Positions 19,406 through 34,606 of a stretch of 64,000 nucleotides of DNA are shown one piece after another. The first letter of the stretch is position 1; every line of letters starts with the position of its first letter. The notes beneath the pieces were generated by a model. The model worked only from the letters and a program-made list of their open reading frames with translations. It had not been told where the DNA came from and ran no database searches. Origin of the DNA: Staphylococcus condimenti (GTDB lineage: Bacteria; Bacillota; Bacilli; Staphylococcales; Staphylococcaceae); contig NZ_CP015114.1 of the NCBI RefSeq assembly GCF_001618885.1, positions 2,542,001 through 2,606,000 of the forward strand, given 5' to 3'. Both the position numbers and the translations under genes were made by a program.

Positions 19406-20407
19406 GTGGAAGAATTTAAAGGGAAATATTTGCGAATGTTGCAATTATATGTAGAGTCCTACAACAAGCAAGCTGTGCTTAATCAATTCAAAGATTTCGG
19501 ACAAGAAATTTTAGAAAAACACATCCATGCTGAAAATGTACTGGACATCCATAAGGAATGTGCAAAAGAATTAGATTTATCAAAAGATCAAATTTTAATG
19601 TCTTTAGAAATTTTAAAAACAATTGCGCAAACTTACGGATACAGTTATAAGGACTATCAAGAATTAGTTGATAAGTTATACTATCATGATAAAGAAATGG
19701 ATTTAGCTTCGCGCCTTCAGCAAACAATGCTGCAAACAGAGATTCCTCAATTCGACAGTATTCAAATTGGAGTAATTTCTGTTGCTGCCCAAAAAGTGAG
19801 CGGCGATTATTTTAATCTGATTGATCATAAAGATGGCACGATGAGCTTTGCTGTAGCTGATGTTATCGGAAAAGGTATTCCAGCAGCATTAGCTATGAGT
19901 ATGATTAAGTTCGGTATGGATTCATATGGTCATTCCCAATTACCAAGTGATGGGTTGAAACGATTAAATAGGGTTGTTGAAAAAAATGTCAATCAAGATA
20001 TGTTTGTAACAATGTTTTATGGTCTTTATGAAGAAATGAATCATTTGCTTTATTGCAGTTCGGCTGGTCATGAGCCGGGATATGTATTCAGGGCGGAACA
20101 AGATGAATTTGAAGAAATTGATGTCAGAGGACGCGTGTTAGGTGTTAGACAACTCGAACGCTATAAGCAACAAGAGATTCCAATTTATTTAAATGACTTA
20201 ATCATTATTTTTACAGATGGTGTAACCGAAATACGTGATGAAAACGGCAAGTTTATAGATATTAATTACTTGCTTGATTTCATACATAAATACAAAGACC
20301 TGCATCCTCAAGATATTGTTCAATTATTGTATGAAGAATTACTAGGCATCCAAAAATCTGGGAAGCGCGATGATTTAACCATTTTAATTATTAAGCGTGT
20401 AAATTAA
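19406..20407 (+). CDS. rsbU: SigB regulatory phosphatase RsbU
   Basis: A PP2C-type phosphatase that dephosphorylates RsbV and so releases SigB. 333 residues; start GTG at 19406 with AAGGAC upstream. N-terminal helical regulatory domain (about 1-110), then the phosphatase domain with metal-binding aspartates in SGDYFNLI, AVADVIGKGIPAALAMS (about 150) and IFTDGVTEIRDENG (about 270). Functional sequence, unlike S. aureus strain 8325, which has a small rsbU deletion. A TATAAT hexamer at 19361-19366 lies between the IS and the gene, so a promoter of its own seems to have survived the insertion, although the minus-35 is weak. Confidence 0.95.
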   Translation: MEEFKGKYLRMLQLYVESYNKQAVLNQFKDFGQEILEKHIHAENVLDIHKECAKELDLSKDQILMSLEILKTIAQTYGYSYKDYQELVDKLYYHDKEMDLASRLQQTMLQTEIPQFDSIQIGVISVAAQKVSGDYFNLIDHKDGTMSFAVADVIGKGIPAALAMSMIKFGMDSYGHSQLPSDGLKRLNRVVEKNVNQDMFVTMFYGLYEEMNHLLYCSSAGHEPGYVFRAEQDEFEEIDVRGRVLGVRQLERYKQQEIPIYLNDLIIIFTDGVTEIRDENGKFIDINYLLDFIHKYKDLHPQDIVQLLYEELLGIQKSGKRDDLTILIIKRVN

Positions 20408-20415
20408 CAAAAAAA

Positions 20416-20441
20416 TGATTAATCCCTAATCAAAAGGGGTA
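20416..20441 (+). promoter_or_regulatory. SigB-dependent promoter before rsbV
   Basis: GATTAA (20416-20421), 14-bp spacer, GGGTAT (20436-20441), one mismatch to the SigB consensus GTTTAA-N14-GGGTAT. It gives positive autoregulation of rsbV-rsbW-sigB, as in other staphylococci. Confidence 0.85.
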
Positions 20442-20483
20442 TATAAGTGACTGAAATATGAACAGACTGGAGTGTAACACTTA

Positions 20484-20810
20484 ATGAACTTAAATATAGA
20501 GACACAAAAATATGATGATTATTACGAGATTAAAGTTGGAGGAGAGTTAGACGTATACACTGTTCCAGATTTGGAAAAGGTATTGACTCCAATTAAGCAA
20601 GAAGGTACACATGATGTACATGTCAACTTGGCAAATGTTAGTTATATGGATTCAACTGGATTAGGTTTATTCGTAGGTACATTAAAAGCTTTAAACCAAA
20701 ATGATAAAGAGTTATACATTATCGGCGCTTCAGATCGTATCAGCCGTTTATTTGAAATCACTGGTTTAAGCGACTTGATGCACGTAAATGAAGGATCGGA
20801 GGTAGAATGA
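20484..20810 (+). CDS. rsbV: Anti-anti-sigma factor RsbV
   Basis: A 108-residue STAS-domain protein. When unphosphorylated it binds RsbW and frees SigB. The phosphorylated serine is in [13 protein letters not shown] (about residue 57). Starts at ATG 20484 behind a GGAGTG ribosome binding site and follows the SigB promoter by about 43 bp. rsbW starts 1 bp after its stop. Confidence 0.96.
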   Translation: MNLNIETQKYDDYYEIKVGGELDVYTVPDLEKVLTPIKQEGTHDVHVNLANVSYMDSTGLGLFVGTLKALNQNDKELYIIGASDRISRLFEITGLSDLMHVNEGSEVE

Positions 20811-20811
20811 C

Positions 20812-21291
20812 ATGCTAGCCAAGCGGAATGTAATTGAAATGAAGTTACCTGCAGAAGCTGAATATGTCAGCTTGATTCGTTTAACTTTATCAGGTGTATT
20901 TTCTCGTGCGGGGGCTTCATATGATGATATTGAAGATGCAAAAATCGCAGTAAGTGAAGCGGTTACTAATGCAGTCAAACATGCTTATAAAGGTGAAGAT
21001 GTTGATGCTGCAATTTATTTGTGTTTCGAAATTTATGAAGATAAAATTAGAGTTGTAGTTTCTGATCAAGGACAAAGCTTTGATTATGAAGAGAAGAAAA
21101 AAGAGTTAGGCCCTTATCAAGAAGATGAGAATATTGATTTCTTAAGAGAAGGCGGTTTAGGATTATTCTTGATTGAATCATTAATGGATGAAGTTAAAGT
21201 CAACAAAGATAATGGCGTAACGATAAGTATGATTAAGTATATAAAAAAAGAGCAGGTGCGAAATAATGGCGAAAGAGTCGAAATCAGTTAA
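20812..21291 (+). CDS. rsbW: Anti-sigma-B factor / serine kinase RsbW
   Basis: A 159-residue GHKL-fold kinase that sequesters SigB and inactivates RsbV by phosphorylation. ATP-binding motifs: [11 protein letters not shown] (N box, about residue 45) and DQGQSFDY with [15 protein letters not shown] (G boxes, about 80-125). Begins ATG 20812 with GGAGG inside rsbV and overlaps sigB by 26 bp, which suggests coupled synthesis of SigB and its inhibitor. Confidence 0.96.
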   Translation: MLAKRNVIEMKLPAEAEYVSLIRLTLSGVFSRAGASYDDIEDAKIAVSEAVTNAVKHAYKGEDVDAAIYLCFEIYEDKIRVVVSDQGQSFDYEEKKKELGPYQEDENIDFLREGGLGLFLIESLMDEVKVNKDNGVTISMIKYIKKEQVRNNGERVEIS

Positions 21292-22036
21292 CGATATTTC
21301 ACCTGAACAAATCAATGAATGGATTAGACAACATCAAAATGATGAAAATACAGGCGCCCAAGATAAGCTCGTTAAACATTATCAAAAGTTGATTGAATCT
21401 TTAGCATTTAAGTATTCCAAAGGTCAATCACATCATGAAGATTTAGTACAAGTAGGAATGGTGGGATTAATTGGAGCAATTAATCGCTTCGATATCAACT
21501 TTGGAAGAAAGTTTGAGGCTTTTTTGGTGCCTACTGTGATAGGTGAAATCAAGCGATATTTAAGAGATAAGACTTGGAGTGTTCATGTTCCAAGAAGAAT
21601 TAAAGAAATCGGACCAAGAATTAAAAAAACTACAGATGAATTAACTAACGAACTTGAACGTTCGCCATCAATTAGTGAAATTGCCGAAAGATTAGAAGTA
21701 ACGGATGAAGAAGTACTAGAAGCGATGGAGATGGGACAAAGTTATAACGCTTTGAGTGTTGATCATTCAATTGAAGCGGATAAAGATGGTTCAACAGTTA
21801 CCTTATTAGATATTATGGGTGAACAAGAAGGTGGCTATGACTTAACTGAAAAACGTATGATTCTAGAGAGAATTTTACCGATTCTGACAGACAGAGAAAG
21901 AGAAATCATTCAATGTACATTTATTGAAGGTTTAAGTCAAAAAGAAACCGGTGAACGTATCGGTTTGAGTCAAATGCATGTATCTCGTTTGCAGCGTAAT
22001 GCAATTAAAAAATTGCAACAAGCCGCGAAAAAATAA
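21266..22036 (+). CDS. sigB: RNA polymerase sigma factor SigB
   Basis: General stress sigma factor, 256 residues. Region 2 ([45 protein letters not shown], about 60-105) recognises the minus-10 and region 4 ([28 protein letters not shown], about 220-250) the minus-35. Start ATG 21266 overlaps rsbW. A terminator follows. No frameshift or truncation is seen. Confidence 0.97.
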   Translation: MAKESKSVNDISPEQINEWIRQHQNDENTGAQDKLVKHYQKLIESLAFKYSKGQSHHEDLVQVGMVGLIGAINRFDINFGRKFEAFLVPTVIGEIKRYLRDKTWSVHVPRRIKEIGPRIKKTTDELTNELERSPSISEIAERLEVTDEEVLEAMEMGQSYNALSVDHSIEADKDGSTVTLLDIMGEQEGGYDLTEKRMILERILPILTDREREIIQCTFIEGLSQKETGERIGLSQMHVSRLQRNAIKKLQQAAKK

Positions 22037-22058
22037 GTTGAATTAAATATCAAACAGT

Positions 22059-22101
22059 AATTAGGACTGAAACGTATATATTGTGTTTCAGTCCTAATTT
22101 C
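22059..22101 (+). terminator. Terminator after sigB
   Basis: Stem AATTAGGACTGAAAC / GTTTCAGTCCTAATT with a loop of about 12 nt, then TTCTG; the tail is short but the stem is 15 bp. Confidence 0.8.
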
Positions 22102-22146
22102 TGATATATGGTAAAATTGTAGTATTAATAAATAGGAGTGTGCGCA

Positions 22147-24297
22147 TTGGATTCACAATTAATTAAAACGATTGAACAACAATATGATTTTTCAAAAAAA
22201 CAAATTACAGCTGTTCTTTCTTTATTAGAAGAAAATAACACAGTGCCTTTTATTGCACGTTATCGCAAAGAACGTACAGGCGGATTAGATGAAGTTGAAA
22301 TTAAAAAGATAGCTGATGAGTATCACTATATGGAACAATTGCAAAAAAGAAAAGAAGAAGTGATACATAATATAGAACAACAAGGTTTGCTAACAGAAGA
22401 TTTAAAAAAAGATATTTTGAAACAAACTAAATTACAACGTGTCGAAGATTTATATCGTCCGTATAAACAAAAAAAGAAAACTAGAGCGACAGAAGCAAAA
22501 AGAAAAGGCCTTGAACCTTTAGCTAAATGGTTAAAACAAGATAAGATAAACGAAAAGCCTGAAATTCATGCTGAACAATTTATAAATGAAGAAGTTACTA
22601 CAGCTCAAGATGCTTTAGTTGGGGCACAAGATATTATTGCTGAATGGATTTCTGATAACCCTAAATATCGTAATAAAATTTTAAATGATACATTAAAAAG
22701 AGGTCTTATTACAACACAAAAAAAGAAAAAAGCTGAAGATGAGAAACAAACATTTGAGATGTATTATGATTTCTCTGAACCTGTCAATAAGATTGCCAAT
22801 CACAGAATTCTAGCTATGAACCGCGGTGAAAAAGAAAAAGTACTTTCTATTAAAGTTGAAATGGATACAGAGAAAATTGAACAAGATATAGAAAGACAAG
22901 AAGTGAAAAATAATCACGAAGGTACTCGCTATATCAAAGAAGCAATTAAAGATAGTTTGAAACGATTGATTATGCCATCCATTGAAAGGGAAATTCGTTC
23001 AGATTTAACCGAAAAGGCAGAAACGCATGCAATAGAAGTATTCAGTGTCAACTTAAAACACCTTTTATTACAACCTCCATTAAAAGGAAAACAAATATTA
23101 GGTGTAGACCCAGCATTTCGAACTGGTTGTAAACTTGCAGTTATTAATCCTTTTGGGTCTTTTGTAGCTAAAGGTGTGATGTATCCGCATCCTCCAGTTT
23201 CAAAAACAAAAGAAGCTGAAAAAACATTACTTCAATTCATTAATGATTACAATGTAAGTTTAATTGCAATTGGTAATGGAACAGCAAGTCGAGAAACTGA
23301 ACAATTTATTGCAGATTTAATACAAAAACATCATTTAGACGTTCAATTTATTATAGTTAATGAAGCAGGTGCTTCAGTATACTCTGCTTCGGATGTAGCC
23401 CGTGCAGAATTTCCGGATTTCCAAGTAGAGGAAAGAAGTGCTGTTTCTATCGGACGACGTGTTCAAGATCCATTAAGTGAACTTGTAAAAATTGATCCTA
23501 AATCAATAGGTGTAGGTCAATATCAACACGATGTGAATCAAAAGTCACTCGAAAGTGCTTTGGATTTCGTAGTTGAAACAGCTGTTAACCAAGTAGGGGT
23601 GGATGTGAATACAGCTTCGCAATCATTATTGCAGCACGTAGCTGGTTTATCTCCGCAAATTGCACAGAATATTATTGACTACCGAGAAGAAAATGGTGCT
23701 TTGACACATCATAAACAAATTAGTAAAGTTAAACGTCTTGGACCGAAAACTTTTGAACAAAGTATTGGGTTCCTACGTATTGTTAATGGAAAAGAACCAC
23801 TTGATAATACGGCGATTCATCCAGAAAGTTATGAAGTTGCGTATCAATTGTTGAAAGAAGAAGAACTGACAGAAGCGGATATCGGAAGTAAAACATTAAA
23901 AGATAAACTTACTAGTTTAGATTTACAAACTACTGCAGAGAAATTAAATGTGGGTATTCCTACATTAGAAGATATTGTAGCTGCATTAGTTGCACCTAAT
24001 AGAGATCCGCGTGATGAATATGAAACGCCAATATTGAAATCTAATGTCTTATCTATAGAAGATTTAACAAAAGGTATGAAATTGAGTGGTACGGTTAGAA
24101 ATGTCGTTGATTTTGGAGCTTTTGTGGACATTGGTGTAAAACAAGATGGTCTTGTGCATATCTCCCAGTTGTCTAAACGATTTGTCAAGAACCCGATGGA
24201 TATAGTAAATGTAGGAGATATTGTTGATGTTTGGGTATTGAGTGCAGATGCACAGAAAAACAAAGTTTCATTGACAATGATTAACCCTAATGAATAA
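22147..24297 (+). CDS. tex: Tex-type RNA-binding transcription accessory protein
   Basis: A 716-residue cytosolic nucleic-acid-binding protein. Order: N-terminal helical HTH region ([21 protein letters not shown], about 30), YqgF-like RNase H fold ([19 protein letters not shown], about 320), helix-hairpin-helix segments ([21 protein letters not shown], about 525) and a C-terminal S1 domain ([34 protein letters not shown], about 645). TTG at 22147 gives the usual N-terminus ([11 protein letters not shown]) and has AGGAG 9 nt upstream; GTG 22138 is too close to that site. Overlaps sprT by 8 bp. Confidence 0.92.
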   Translation: MDSQLIKTIEQQYDFSKKQITAVLSLLEENNTVPFIARYRKERTGGLDEVEIKKIADEYHYMEQLQKRKEEVIHNIEQQGLLTEDLKKDILKQTKLQRVEDLYRPYKQKKKTRATEAKRKGLEPLAKWLKQDKINEKPEIHAEQFINEEVTTAQDALVGAQDIIAEWISDNPKYRNKILNDTLKRGLITTQKKKKAEDEKQTFEMYYDFSEPVNKIANHRILAMNRGEKEKVLSIKVEMDTEKIEQDIERQEVKNNHEGTRYIKEAIKDSLKRLIMPSIEREIRSDLTEKAETHAIEVFSVNLKHLLLQPPLKGKQILGVDPAFRTGCKLAVINPFGSFVAKGVMYPHPPVSKTKEAEKTLLQFINDYNVSLIAIGNGTASRETEQFIADLIQKHHLDVQFIIVNEAGASVYSASDVARAEFPDFQVEERSAVSIGRRVQDPLSELVKIDPKSIGVGQYQHDVNQKSLESALDFVVETAVNQVGVDVNTASQSLLQHVAGLSPQIAQNIIDYREENGALTHHKQISKVKRLGPKTFEQSIGFLRIVNGKEPLDNTAIHPESYEVAYQLLKEEELTEADIGSKTLKDKLTSLDLQTTAEKLNVGIPTLEDIVAALVAPNRDPRDEYETPILKSNVLSIEDLTKGMKLSGTVRNVVDFGAFVDIGVKQDGLVHISQLSKRFVKNPMDIVNVGDIVDVWVLSADAQKNKVSLTMINPNE

Positions 24298-24760
24298 TAA
24301 AATAATTGACAATGATAAATTGCAAAAACTGACTGAAAGTATTTCGGAAAATGAATTCGGATTGCTGTTTAGACATAATGCGTATTTTAATCCAAGATTA
24401 AGAACTACTGGCGGTCGTTATTTATTAGTGTCTCATGATATAGAAATTAATCCGAAGCAATTTGAAAAATTTGGCGAAAAAGCTTTAATCGATATTATCA
24501 AACATGAATTGTGCCATTACCATCTTCATTTGCAGAGAAAAGGTTATAAGCATAAAGATGCCGATTTTAAAATGTTAAGTCAAAAAGTAGGAGCACCAAG
24601 ATTTTGTGCTGCTATTGATAGTTATGAAGAACGTGCAAACTATATTTATAAGTGTGTTGGTTGCGGAGAAACTTTTAAGAGGATCAGAAAAGTAAACACG
24701 AAGAAAATGGTGTGCGGAAAGTGCAAAGGAAAATTACGCTTGCACAAACATTTAAAATAG
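24290..24760 (+). CDS. SprT-like zinc metalloprotease-fold protein
   Basis: A 156-residue SprT-family protein (SprT-like domain). The zincin motif HELCHYH is at about residue 70, and two CxxC pairs at the C-terminus ([16 protein letters not shown]) form a zinc ribbon. The family is typically described as of unknown function in bacteria. Starts inside the last codons of tex, so co-translated with it, as in S. aureus. No terminator hairpin is obvious before the rRNA promoters. Confidence 0.9.
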   Translation: MNNKIIDNDKLQKLTESISENEFGLLFRHNAYFNPRLRTTGGRYLLVSHDIEINPKQFEKFGEKALIDIIKHELCHYHLHLQRKGYKHKDADFKMLSQKVGAPRFCAAIDSYEERANYIYKCVGCGETFKRIRKVNTKKMVCGKCKGKLRLHKHLK

Positions 24761-24874
24761 TTTAGAATAAAGAATCTGTGATACAAAAAGTGTTTTAGTG
24801 TTGCAGGTTCTTTTGTCTTTCTATATCATACATAAAGTTTTCTAAAAAACTTTGAAAAAAGATTGATGAAAGTG

Positions 24875-24903
24875 TTGACTTTGTATCGACGATGTTATAT
24901 GAT
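24875..24903 (+). promoter_or_regulatory. rRNA operon promoter P1
   Basis: TTGACT (24875-24880), 17-bp spacer, TATGAT (24898-24903). Located upstream of the tRNA-Leu gene. Confidence 0.85.
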
Positions 24904-24977
24904 AGTAAATGTCCTAAAAAAAGGGATTAAGATTTCAATACAATTTTTAAGAACTTATAAAAAGTTTTAAAAAAGCA

Positions 24978-25006
24978 TTGACAACGTATTACAAAGGTGT
25001 TACAAT
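24978..25006 (+). promoter_or_regulatory. rRNA operon promoter P2
   Basis: TTGACA (24978-24983), 17-bp spacer, TACAAT (25001-25006), about 100 bp after P1. Tandem promoters are usual for rRNA operons. Confidence 0.88.
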
Positions 25007-25060
25007 TAAATACGTTGTAAAAATAAAAAAGTATTTTTTCTTAATGATTAGCAAACCCAA

Positions 25061-25143
<83 letters not shown>

Positions 25144-25169
25144 TCAAATATCATTAAGGAAGCGCATCT

Positions 25170-25243
25170 GCGGGTGTAGTTTAATGGCAAAACCTCAGCC
25201 TTCCAAGCTGATGTTGTGGGTTCGATTCCCATCACCCGCTCCA
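25170..25243 (+). tRNA. tRNA-Gly (anticodon TCC)
   Basis: Acceptor GCGGGTG / CACCCGC, anticodon stem TCAGC/GCTGA with loop CTTCCAA (anticodon TCC), T-arm GGGTTCGATTCCC, encoded CCA end. It lies between tRNA-Leu and 16S in the same transcript. Confidence 0.96.
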
Positions 25244-25367
25244 TTGAATATTTTAAATGAACATTGAAAACTGAATGACAATATGTCAACGTTAATTCCA
25301 AATTAACAAACGTCTTAGACGTTTTAAAACAAATTAGTTTTATGAGCTAGTCAAACAAATCATAACT

Positions 25368-30087
<4,720 letters not shown>

Positions 30088-30187
30088 CAATTTCAAGTTT
30101 TGACTGGTTGAATTGATAATTACTTACTATCTAGTTTTGAATGTATAATCGTAAGTTATATATTTATGGATGCGATGAGCCGCATTG
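30088..30187 (+). other. Post-23S region without a 5S gene
   Basis: Contains the 3' arm of the 23S processing stem (30118-30147) and a small hairpin ATGCG/CGCAT (about 30168-30185). No 5S rRNA sequence (for example the loop around CCGAACACAGAAG) is found here or before the terminator. Confidence 0.8.
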
Positions 30188-30213
30188 AGATCTCGAGTTC
30201 GAGGTCTTTTTTT
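30188..30213 (+). terminator. rRNA operon terminator
   Basis: Stem AGATCTCGA / TCGAGGTCT with a very tight loop followed by T (TTTTTTT). Confidence 0.9.
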
Positions 30214-30240
30214 ATTGCTTATTTTTTCATAAAAAACGAA

Positions 30241-30290
30241 AAAGCTGGATATCTTACACTACAAAAATATAGTATAAGATATCCAGCTTT
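30241..30290 (-). terminator. Terminator of the ilv-leu operon
   Basis: Perfect stem AAAGCTGGATATCTTA / TAAGATATCCAGCTTT with a 14-18 nt loop; on the minus strand it is followed by a T-rich stretch (TTTTTCGTTTTTT). It ends the operon after ilvA. Confidence 0.88.
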
Positions 30291-30312
30291 GTTGCTTTAT
30301 AACTGTTTATAT

Positions 30313-31581
30313 TTAAATCAGTAAGGAGTATAACATTTTATTATCATTAATATAAATGTTGGATGGATCGAATTCTTGAACCTTTTCTTTTAATCTAGGA
30401 AGGTCATTATGATTTTTCAACTGTATTCCAATAATTACTGTACCAGTATTTTGAGATGATTTTTTAAGGTATTCAAATTTAGTAATATCATCATTTGGTC
30501 CTAAAACATCATTAACAAATTCTTTTAATGCACCTGGTCTTTGAGGGAAGTTGAAGATGAAATAATGCTTCATTTCTTCGTATAAGAGAGATCTTTCTTC
30601 GATTTCTTTCATACGGTTGATATCATTATTACCACCGCTAATTATACAAACCACTGTTTTACCTTTTATTTCATCTTTATGCGCTTCTAAAGCTGCTACA
30701 CTCAAAGCACCTGCAGGCTCTGCAATAATAGCTTGTTTAGAGTACATATCTAAAATCGTAGAACAAACAGCACCTTCGTCAATTTGTAAATAATCATCTA
30801 CAACTTGTTGGGCGATATCATAGGTAATTCTACCAACTTGAGCAACAGAGGCACCATCAACGAACTTATCAATTTCTGGTAGTTTAACACGTTGTTTTTC
30901 TAATACAACTGAAGTAAACATGCTTGCTGCACCAACTGGTTCTACGCCTATAATTTTAGTGCTGGGTGATTCGGATTTAAAGTATGTGCCTACACCTGAA
31001 ATTAAACCTCCACCGCCGATAGCAGCGTAAAGATAGTCAATGTCTAAATTTTCTTCTTCAGCTTGGTCTAAAATTTCAGCAGCTATTGTCCCTTGTCCTG
31101 CAATCGTATTGACATTATCGAAAGGATCAATGAAATTCATATTATGCTCGTCAGTATATTCTAATGCTTCTTTCAAACAATCGTCGAATGTGTCGCCAAC
31201 TAGAACAATTTCGACATTATCTCCGCCGAAGAATTTTACTTGGTTGATTTTTTGAAGAGGAGTAGTGACAGGCATAAAGATAACAGCATTTAAATTCATT
31301 TTTTTGGCTGTAAATGCAACTCCCTGTGCATGATTTCCTGCACTTGCACATGTAATTCCTTTTGCTTTTTCATTATCTGTCAATGCTTCAATTGCATTAT
31401 AAGCGCCTCTCAATTTAAAAGATCTTACCCATTGTAAGTCTTCTCTTTTCAAATAAACATTACAATCATATTTTAAAGATAAATAATGATCTCTTTCTAA
31501 AGGTGTTTGTTTTACAATCGGCTGCAATGTTAAAAAAGCATCTTCTATTTCTTTGGCTGATACAGCAGTTTGTACAGTCAT
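30313..31581 (-). CDS. ilvA: Threonine dehydratase (deaminase), biosynthetic
   Basis: PLP enzyme converting threonine to 2-oxobutanoate, the first committed step to isoleucine. 422 residues. PLP lysine in [12 protein letters not shown] (about residue 55), [10 protein letters not shown] (about 82), the glycine-rich phosphate loop GGGGLISG (about 190) and a C-terminal ACT-like regulatory domain (from about 330: [20 protein letters not shown]). ATG 31581 has GGAG at 8 nt; the GTG at 31590 sits on the ribosome binding site. Last gene of the ilv-leu operon. Confidence 0.96.
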   Translation of the reverse strand: MTVQTAVSAKEIEDAFLTLQPIVKQTPLERDHYLSLKYDCNVYLKREDLQWVRSFKLRGAYNAIEALTDNEKAKGITCASAGNHAQGVAFTAKKMNLNAVIFMPVTTPLQKINQVKFFGGDNVEIVLVGDTFDDCLKEALEYTDEHNMNFIDPFDNVNTIAGQGTIAAEILDQAEEENLDIDYLYAAIGGGGLISGVGTYFKSESPSTKIIGVEPVGAASMFTSVVLEKQRVKLPEIDKFVDGASVAQVGRITYDIAQQVVDDYLQIDEGAVCSTILDMYSKQAIIAEPAGALSVAALEAHKDEIKGKTVVCIISGGNNDINRMKEIEERSLLYEEMKHYFIFNFPQRPGALKEFVNDVLGPNDDITKFEYLKKSSQNTGTVIIGIQLKNHNDLPRLKEKVQEFDPSNIYINDNKMLYSLLI

Positions 31582-31599
31582 TTCGCTCACTCCTTATAA

Positions 31600-32175
31600 T
31601 TATTGATATGATTCTTCATATTTTTTTATTTCATCATCGTACTGCAATGTCACTGCAATATCATCTAATCCTTGGACAAGTTTATTTTTCCAAGTAGAAT
31701 CAATATCAAAATGAATTTCTTTATCTGGTGTTATTACTTTTTGATTCGGTAAATCTATTTTCAGTTCTTTGAAATCAGAAAGATATTCTCGTTCTTTTCG
31801 ATCTAATGCAATTGGCAGAATCGCATTTTTAGTACAGTTCATATAAAAAATATCACTGAAACTACCAGCAATGATAATTTGAATACCATAGTCCTTAAGT
31901 GCCCAAGCTGCATGTTCACGGCTTGAACCGCATCCGAAATTATCACCAGTAATCAAAATTGATGCGCCGCGGTATTTCGGTTGATTTAATTCAAATTTCG
32001 GATTTTCACTGCCATCTTCTAAATAGCGCCATTCATCAAAAGCATAAGGACCTAAACCAGTTTTTGAAACACCTTTTAAGTGCACTTTAGGTATAATTTG
32101 GTCCGTGTCGATATTATCATTAAAAAGTACTCCGACTTTTCCTTCAAACTGAGTAATGGGTTCTATTTTAAGCAT
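31600..32175 (-). CDS. leuD: 3-isopropylmalate dehydratase small subunit
   Basis: Swivel-domain subunit that works with LeuC to isomerise 2- to 3-isopropylmalate. 191 residues from ATG 32175, with GGGAGG upstream; this start overlaps the end of leuC by 8 bp. Conserved [12 protein letters not shown] (about 17), [20 protein letters not shown] (about 70) and [10 protein letters not shown]. The longer frame start at 32202 lies deep inside leuC. Confidence 0.96.
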   Translation of the reverse strand: MLKIEPITQFEGKVGVLFNDNIDTDQIIPKVHLKGVSKTGLGPYAFDEWRYLEDGSENPKFELNQPKYRGASILITGDNFGCGSSREHAAWALKDYGIQIIIAGSFSDIFYMNCTKNAILPIALDRKEREYLSDFKELKIDLPNQKVITPDKEIHFDIDSTWKNKLVQGLDDIAVTLQYDDEIKKYEESYQ

Positions 32176-33550
32176 TGATGACCGCCTCCCAATTTCTGAC
32201 ATCTACAAAGCGTCCTTCAATTGCTGCAGCTGCTGCCATAGCAGGGGATACTAAGTGTGTACGTGCACCTTTGCCTTGTCTTCCTTCGAAGTTACGGTTA
32301 CTTGTTGAAGCACAATGTACTCCAGCAGGTACTTGGTCCGGATTCATACCTAAACACATTGAACAACCAGGTTCTCTCCACTGGAATCCTGCATCTTTGA
32401 ATATTTTATCAATACCTAAAGCTTCAGCTTGATGCTTCACGCTTCTTGATCCAGGTACAACAATTGCAGTAATATTTGGATGCACTTGATGACCTTCTAC
32501 AAATTTACTTGCTTCAACTAAGTCTGACAGACGTGCATTTGTACATGATCCTAAAAAGACATATCCAAGCTCAATATCTTCTGCTTTTTCACCTGGTTTG
32601 AGTCCCATATATTGGTAAGCACGTTCATCATTGATATTTTCAATAGCAGGGAAAGGAGTGTTGAAACTTACGCCCATTTCTGGGCTTGTTCCCCAAGTTA
32701 CCTGAGGTTCAAGCTGAGTAACGTCTAATTCAATGACACGATCAAATTGTGCATCGTCATCACTATATAATGACTTCCAGTATTCCAGTTTTTCTGGTGT
32801 CAAATCAGCATAAGTTCTATCTTTTACATATTCAAAAGTTGTTTCATCTGGTTGAACAAGACCATACTTTGCACCAGCTTCTATGGCCATGTTGCAAATT
32901 GTCATTCTTTCATCCATTGAAAGATTACGCATTGTAGAACCACCGAACTCTAATGCATATCCAGTACCAAAATCCACGCCGTATTGATTGATTAAATGCA
33001 AAATGATATCTTTTGCATACACGCCTTTAGGCAATTCACCATTGATATCAATCAGCAAGTTTTTAGGTTTAGTTTGCCATAATGATTGTGTCGCAAAGAC
33101 GTGCTCAACTTCACTAGTACCGATACCAAAAGCAATAGCACCGAAGGCACCATGTGTTGCAGTATGAGAGTCGCCGCAAACAATTGTTTTACCAGGTTGT
33201 GTTAACCCCATTTCTGGTCCGACCATATGTACGATACCTTGTTGCTCTGTACCGTTATCAAACAGTTTTACATCGAATTCAGCACAATTATTTTGCAAAG
33301 TTTTAATTTGTGTTGCTGCAATTTCATCTCTGATATTGAAAATATCTTCAGTTGGAACGTTGTGATCTATCGTTGCAAAAGTTAAGTCAGGACGGCGTAA
33401 TGGTCGTTTTTGAATTCTAAGGCCCTCAAAGGCTTGAGGTGAAGTAACTTCATGAATAAGATGAAGATCGATATATAATAATTGCGGTTCACCTTCTTTA
33501 CCAGTGAGCACATGACGATTCCAAATTTTGTCGAAAAGTGTTTGTCCCAT
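32168..33550 (-). CDS. leuC: 3-isopropylmalate dehydratase large subunit
   Basis: Aconitase-family iron-sulfur enzyme of leucine synthesis. 460 residues. 4Fe-4S ligand cysteines in [12 protein letters not shown] (about 345) and [12 protein letters not shown] (about 405); substrate-binding [15 protein letters not shown] (about 30) and [13 protein letters not shown] (about 130). Start ATG 33550 ([11 protein letters not shown]); ends overlapping leuD. Its activity depends on iron supply and oxidative state. Confidence 0.96.
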   Translation of the reverse strand: MGQTLFDKIWNRHVLTGKEGEPQLLYIDLHLIHEVTSPQAFEGLRIQKRPLRRPDLTFATIDHNVPTEDIFNIRDEIAATQIKTLQNNCAEFDVKLFDNGTEQQGIVHMVGPEMGLTQPGKTIVCGDSHTATHGAFGAIAFGIGTSEVEHVFATQSLWQTKPKNLLIDINGELPKGVYAKDIILHLINQYGVDFGTGYALEFGGSTMRNLSMDERMTICNMAIEAGAKYGLVQPDETTFEYVKDRTYADLTPEKLEYWKSLYSDDDAQFDRVIELDVTQLEPQVTWGTSPEMGVSFNTPFPAIENINDERAYQYMGLKPGEKAEDIELGYVFLGSCTNARLSDLVEASKFVEGHQVHPNITAIVVPGSRSVKHQAEALGIDKIFKDAGFQWREPGCSMCLGMNPDQVPAGVHCASTSNRNFEGRQGKGARTHLVSPAMAAAAAIEGRFVDVRNWEAVINA

Positions 33551-33565
33551 CTTAATCACCATCCT

Positions 33566-34606
33566 TTAAAGTTGTTGTAAAATTTTATTGAAAATATCTT
33601 TTGTACTTGTGTTACCACCTAAATCAGGTGTTGTTATTCCATCTTTAATGAGTTGATAAACAATACTTTCTAATTCATCAGCCGCTTCATTTTGGTTAAA
33701 TGTTTCTCGGAAGCACATTGCTAATGAAAGTACCATACCTGTTGGGTTAGCAATGTTTTTGCCAGCTATATCAGGAGCTGATCCGTGAATTGGCTCATAA
33801 AGTTTAGTTCCTTTTTGGCCATAACTGACTGAAGGGGAGAGCCCTAAAGAACCAGGTATTACTGAAGCCTCATCACTCAATATATCTCCAAATAAATTTT
33901 CTGTAACAATCACATCAAATTGAGTAGGTCGTGTGATTAAATGCATACTGCATGCATCAACTAATAAATGTTCGACCTCAACGTCTGGGTAGTTCTCAGA
34001 AACTTCATTTATCGTTTGTCTCCATAACTTACTGGAAGCTAATACATTTTCTTTATCTACAGAAGTTAATTTATTATTTCTGCTTTCAGCTAATTGAAAA
34101 GCAGCATGGGCAATACGTTCGATTTCAGCTTTTGTATAGGTTAATGAATCAATAGCTTGATTTTCCTCTAGTTGCTTAGGTTCACCAAAATAAAGTCCGC
34201 CAGTTAATTCACGTACAATAACAAAGTCAGTACCTGCAACACGTTCTTCTTTCAAAGGAGAAAAGCGAGTCGCACCTTCAACAACCTTAGTCGGTCGCAA
34301 ATTGGCATATAGTTCTAAATTTTTACGTAAAGCAAGTAAACCTGCTTCTGGACGTTTAGGATGATCATTCCATTTCGGACCACCGATTGCACCGAGTAGA
34401 ATTGCATCTGCTTTCTTACAAGCTTCAAGTGTTGAAGTTGGAAGCGGGTCGCCATAGTTATCTATAGCGGCCCCTCCAAAATCATAAGTTTCAAGGTTAT
34501 AGTCAATTTGGTATTTTTTACTTAGTTTTTCAAGTATTTGCAAAGTGCCTGATAAAATTTCAGGACCGATACCATCACCTGGGAGGGCTGTTATTTGGTA
34601 GGTCAT
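33566..34606 (-). CDS. leuB: 3-isopropylmalate dehydrogenase
   Basis: NAD-dependent oxidative decarboxylase of leucine synthesis, 346 residues. Conserved [10 protein letters not shown] at the N-terminus, [10 protein letters not shown] (about 72), the [12 protein letters not shown] loop (about 135) and the C-terminal NAD site [17 protein letters not shown] (about 275-290). Start ATG 34606 overlaps the leuA stop by 4 bp (coupled). Order leuA-leuB-leuC-leuD is standard. Confidence 0.96.
   Translation of the reverse strand: MTYQITALPGDGIGPEILSGTLQILEKLSKKYQIDYNLETYDFGGAAIDNYGDPLPTSTLEACKKADAILLGAIGGPKWNDHPKRPEAGLLALRKNLELYANLRPTKVVEGATRFSPLKEERVAGTDFVIVRELTGGLYFGEPKQLEENQAIDSLTYTKAEIERIAHAAFQLAESRNNKLTSVDKENVLASSKLWRQTINEVSENYPDVEVEHLLVDACSMHLITRPTQFDVIVTENLFGDILSDEASVIPGSLGLSPSVSYGQKGTKLYEPIHGSAPDIAGKNIANPTGMVLSLAMCFRETFNQNEAADELESIVYQLIKDGITTPDLGGNTSTKDIFNKILQQL

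Noticed and set aside
30088..30187. 5S rRNA after 23S
   Set aside because: None of the 5S landmark sequences occurs; the region is accounted for by the processing stem and terminator.
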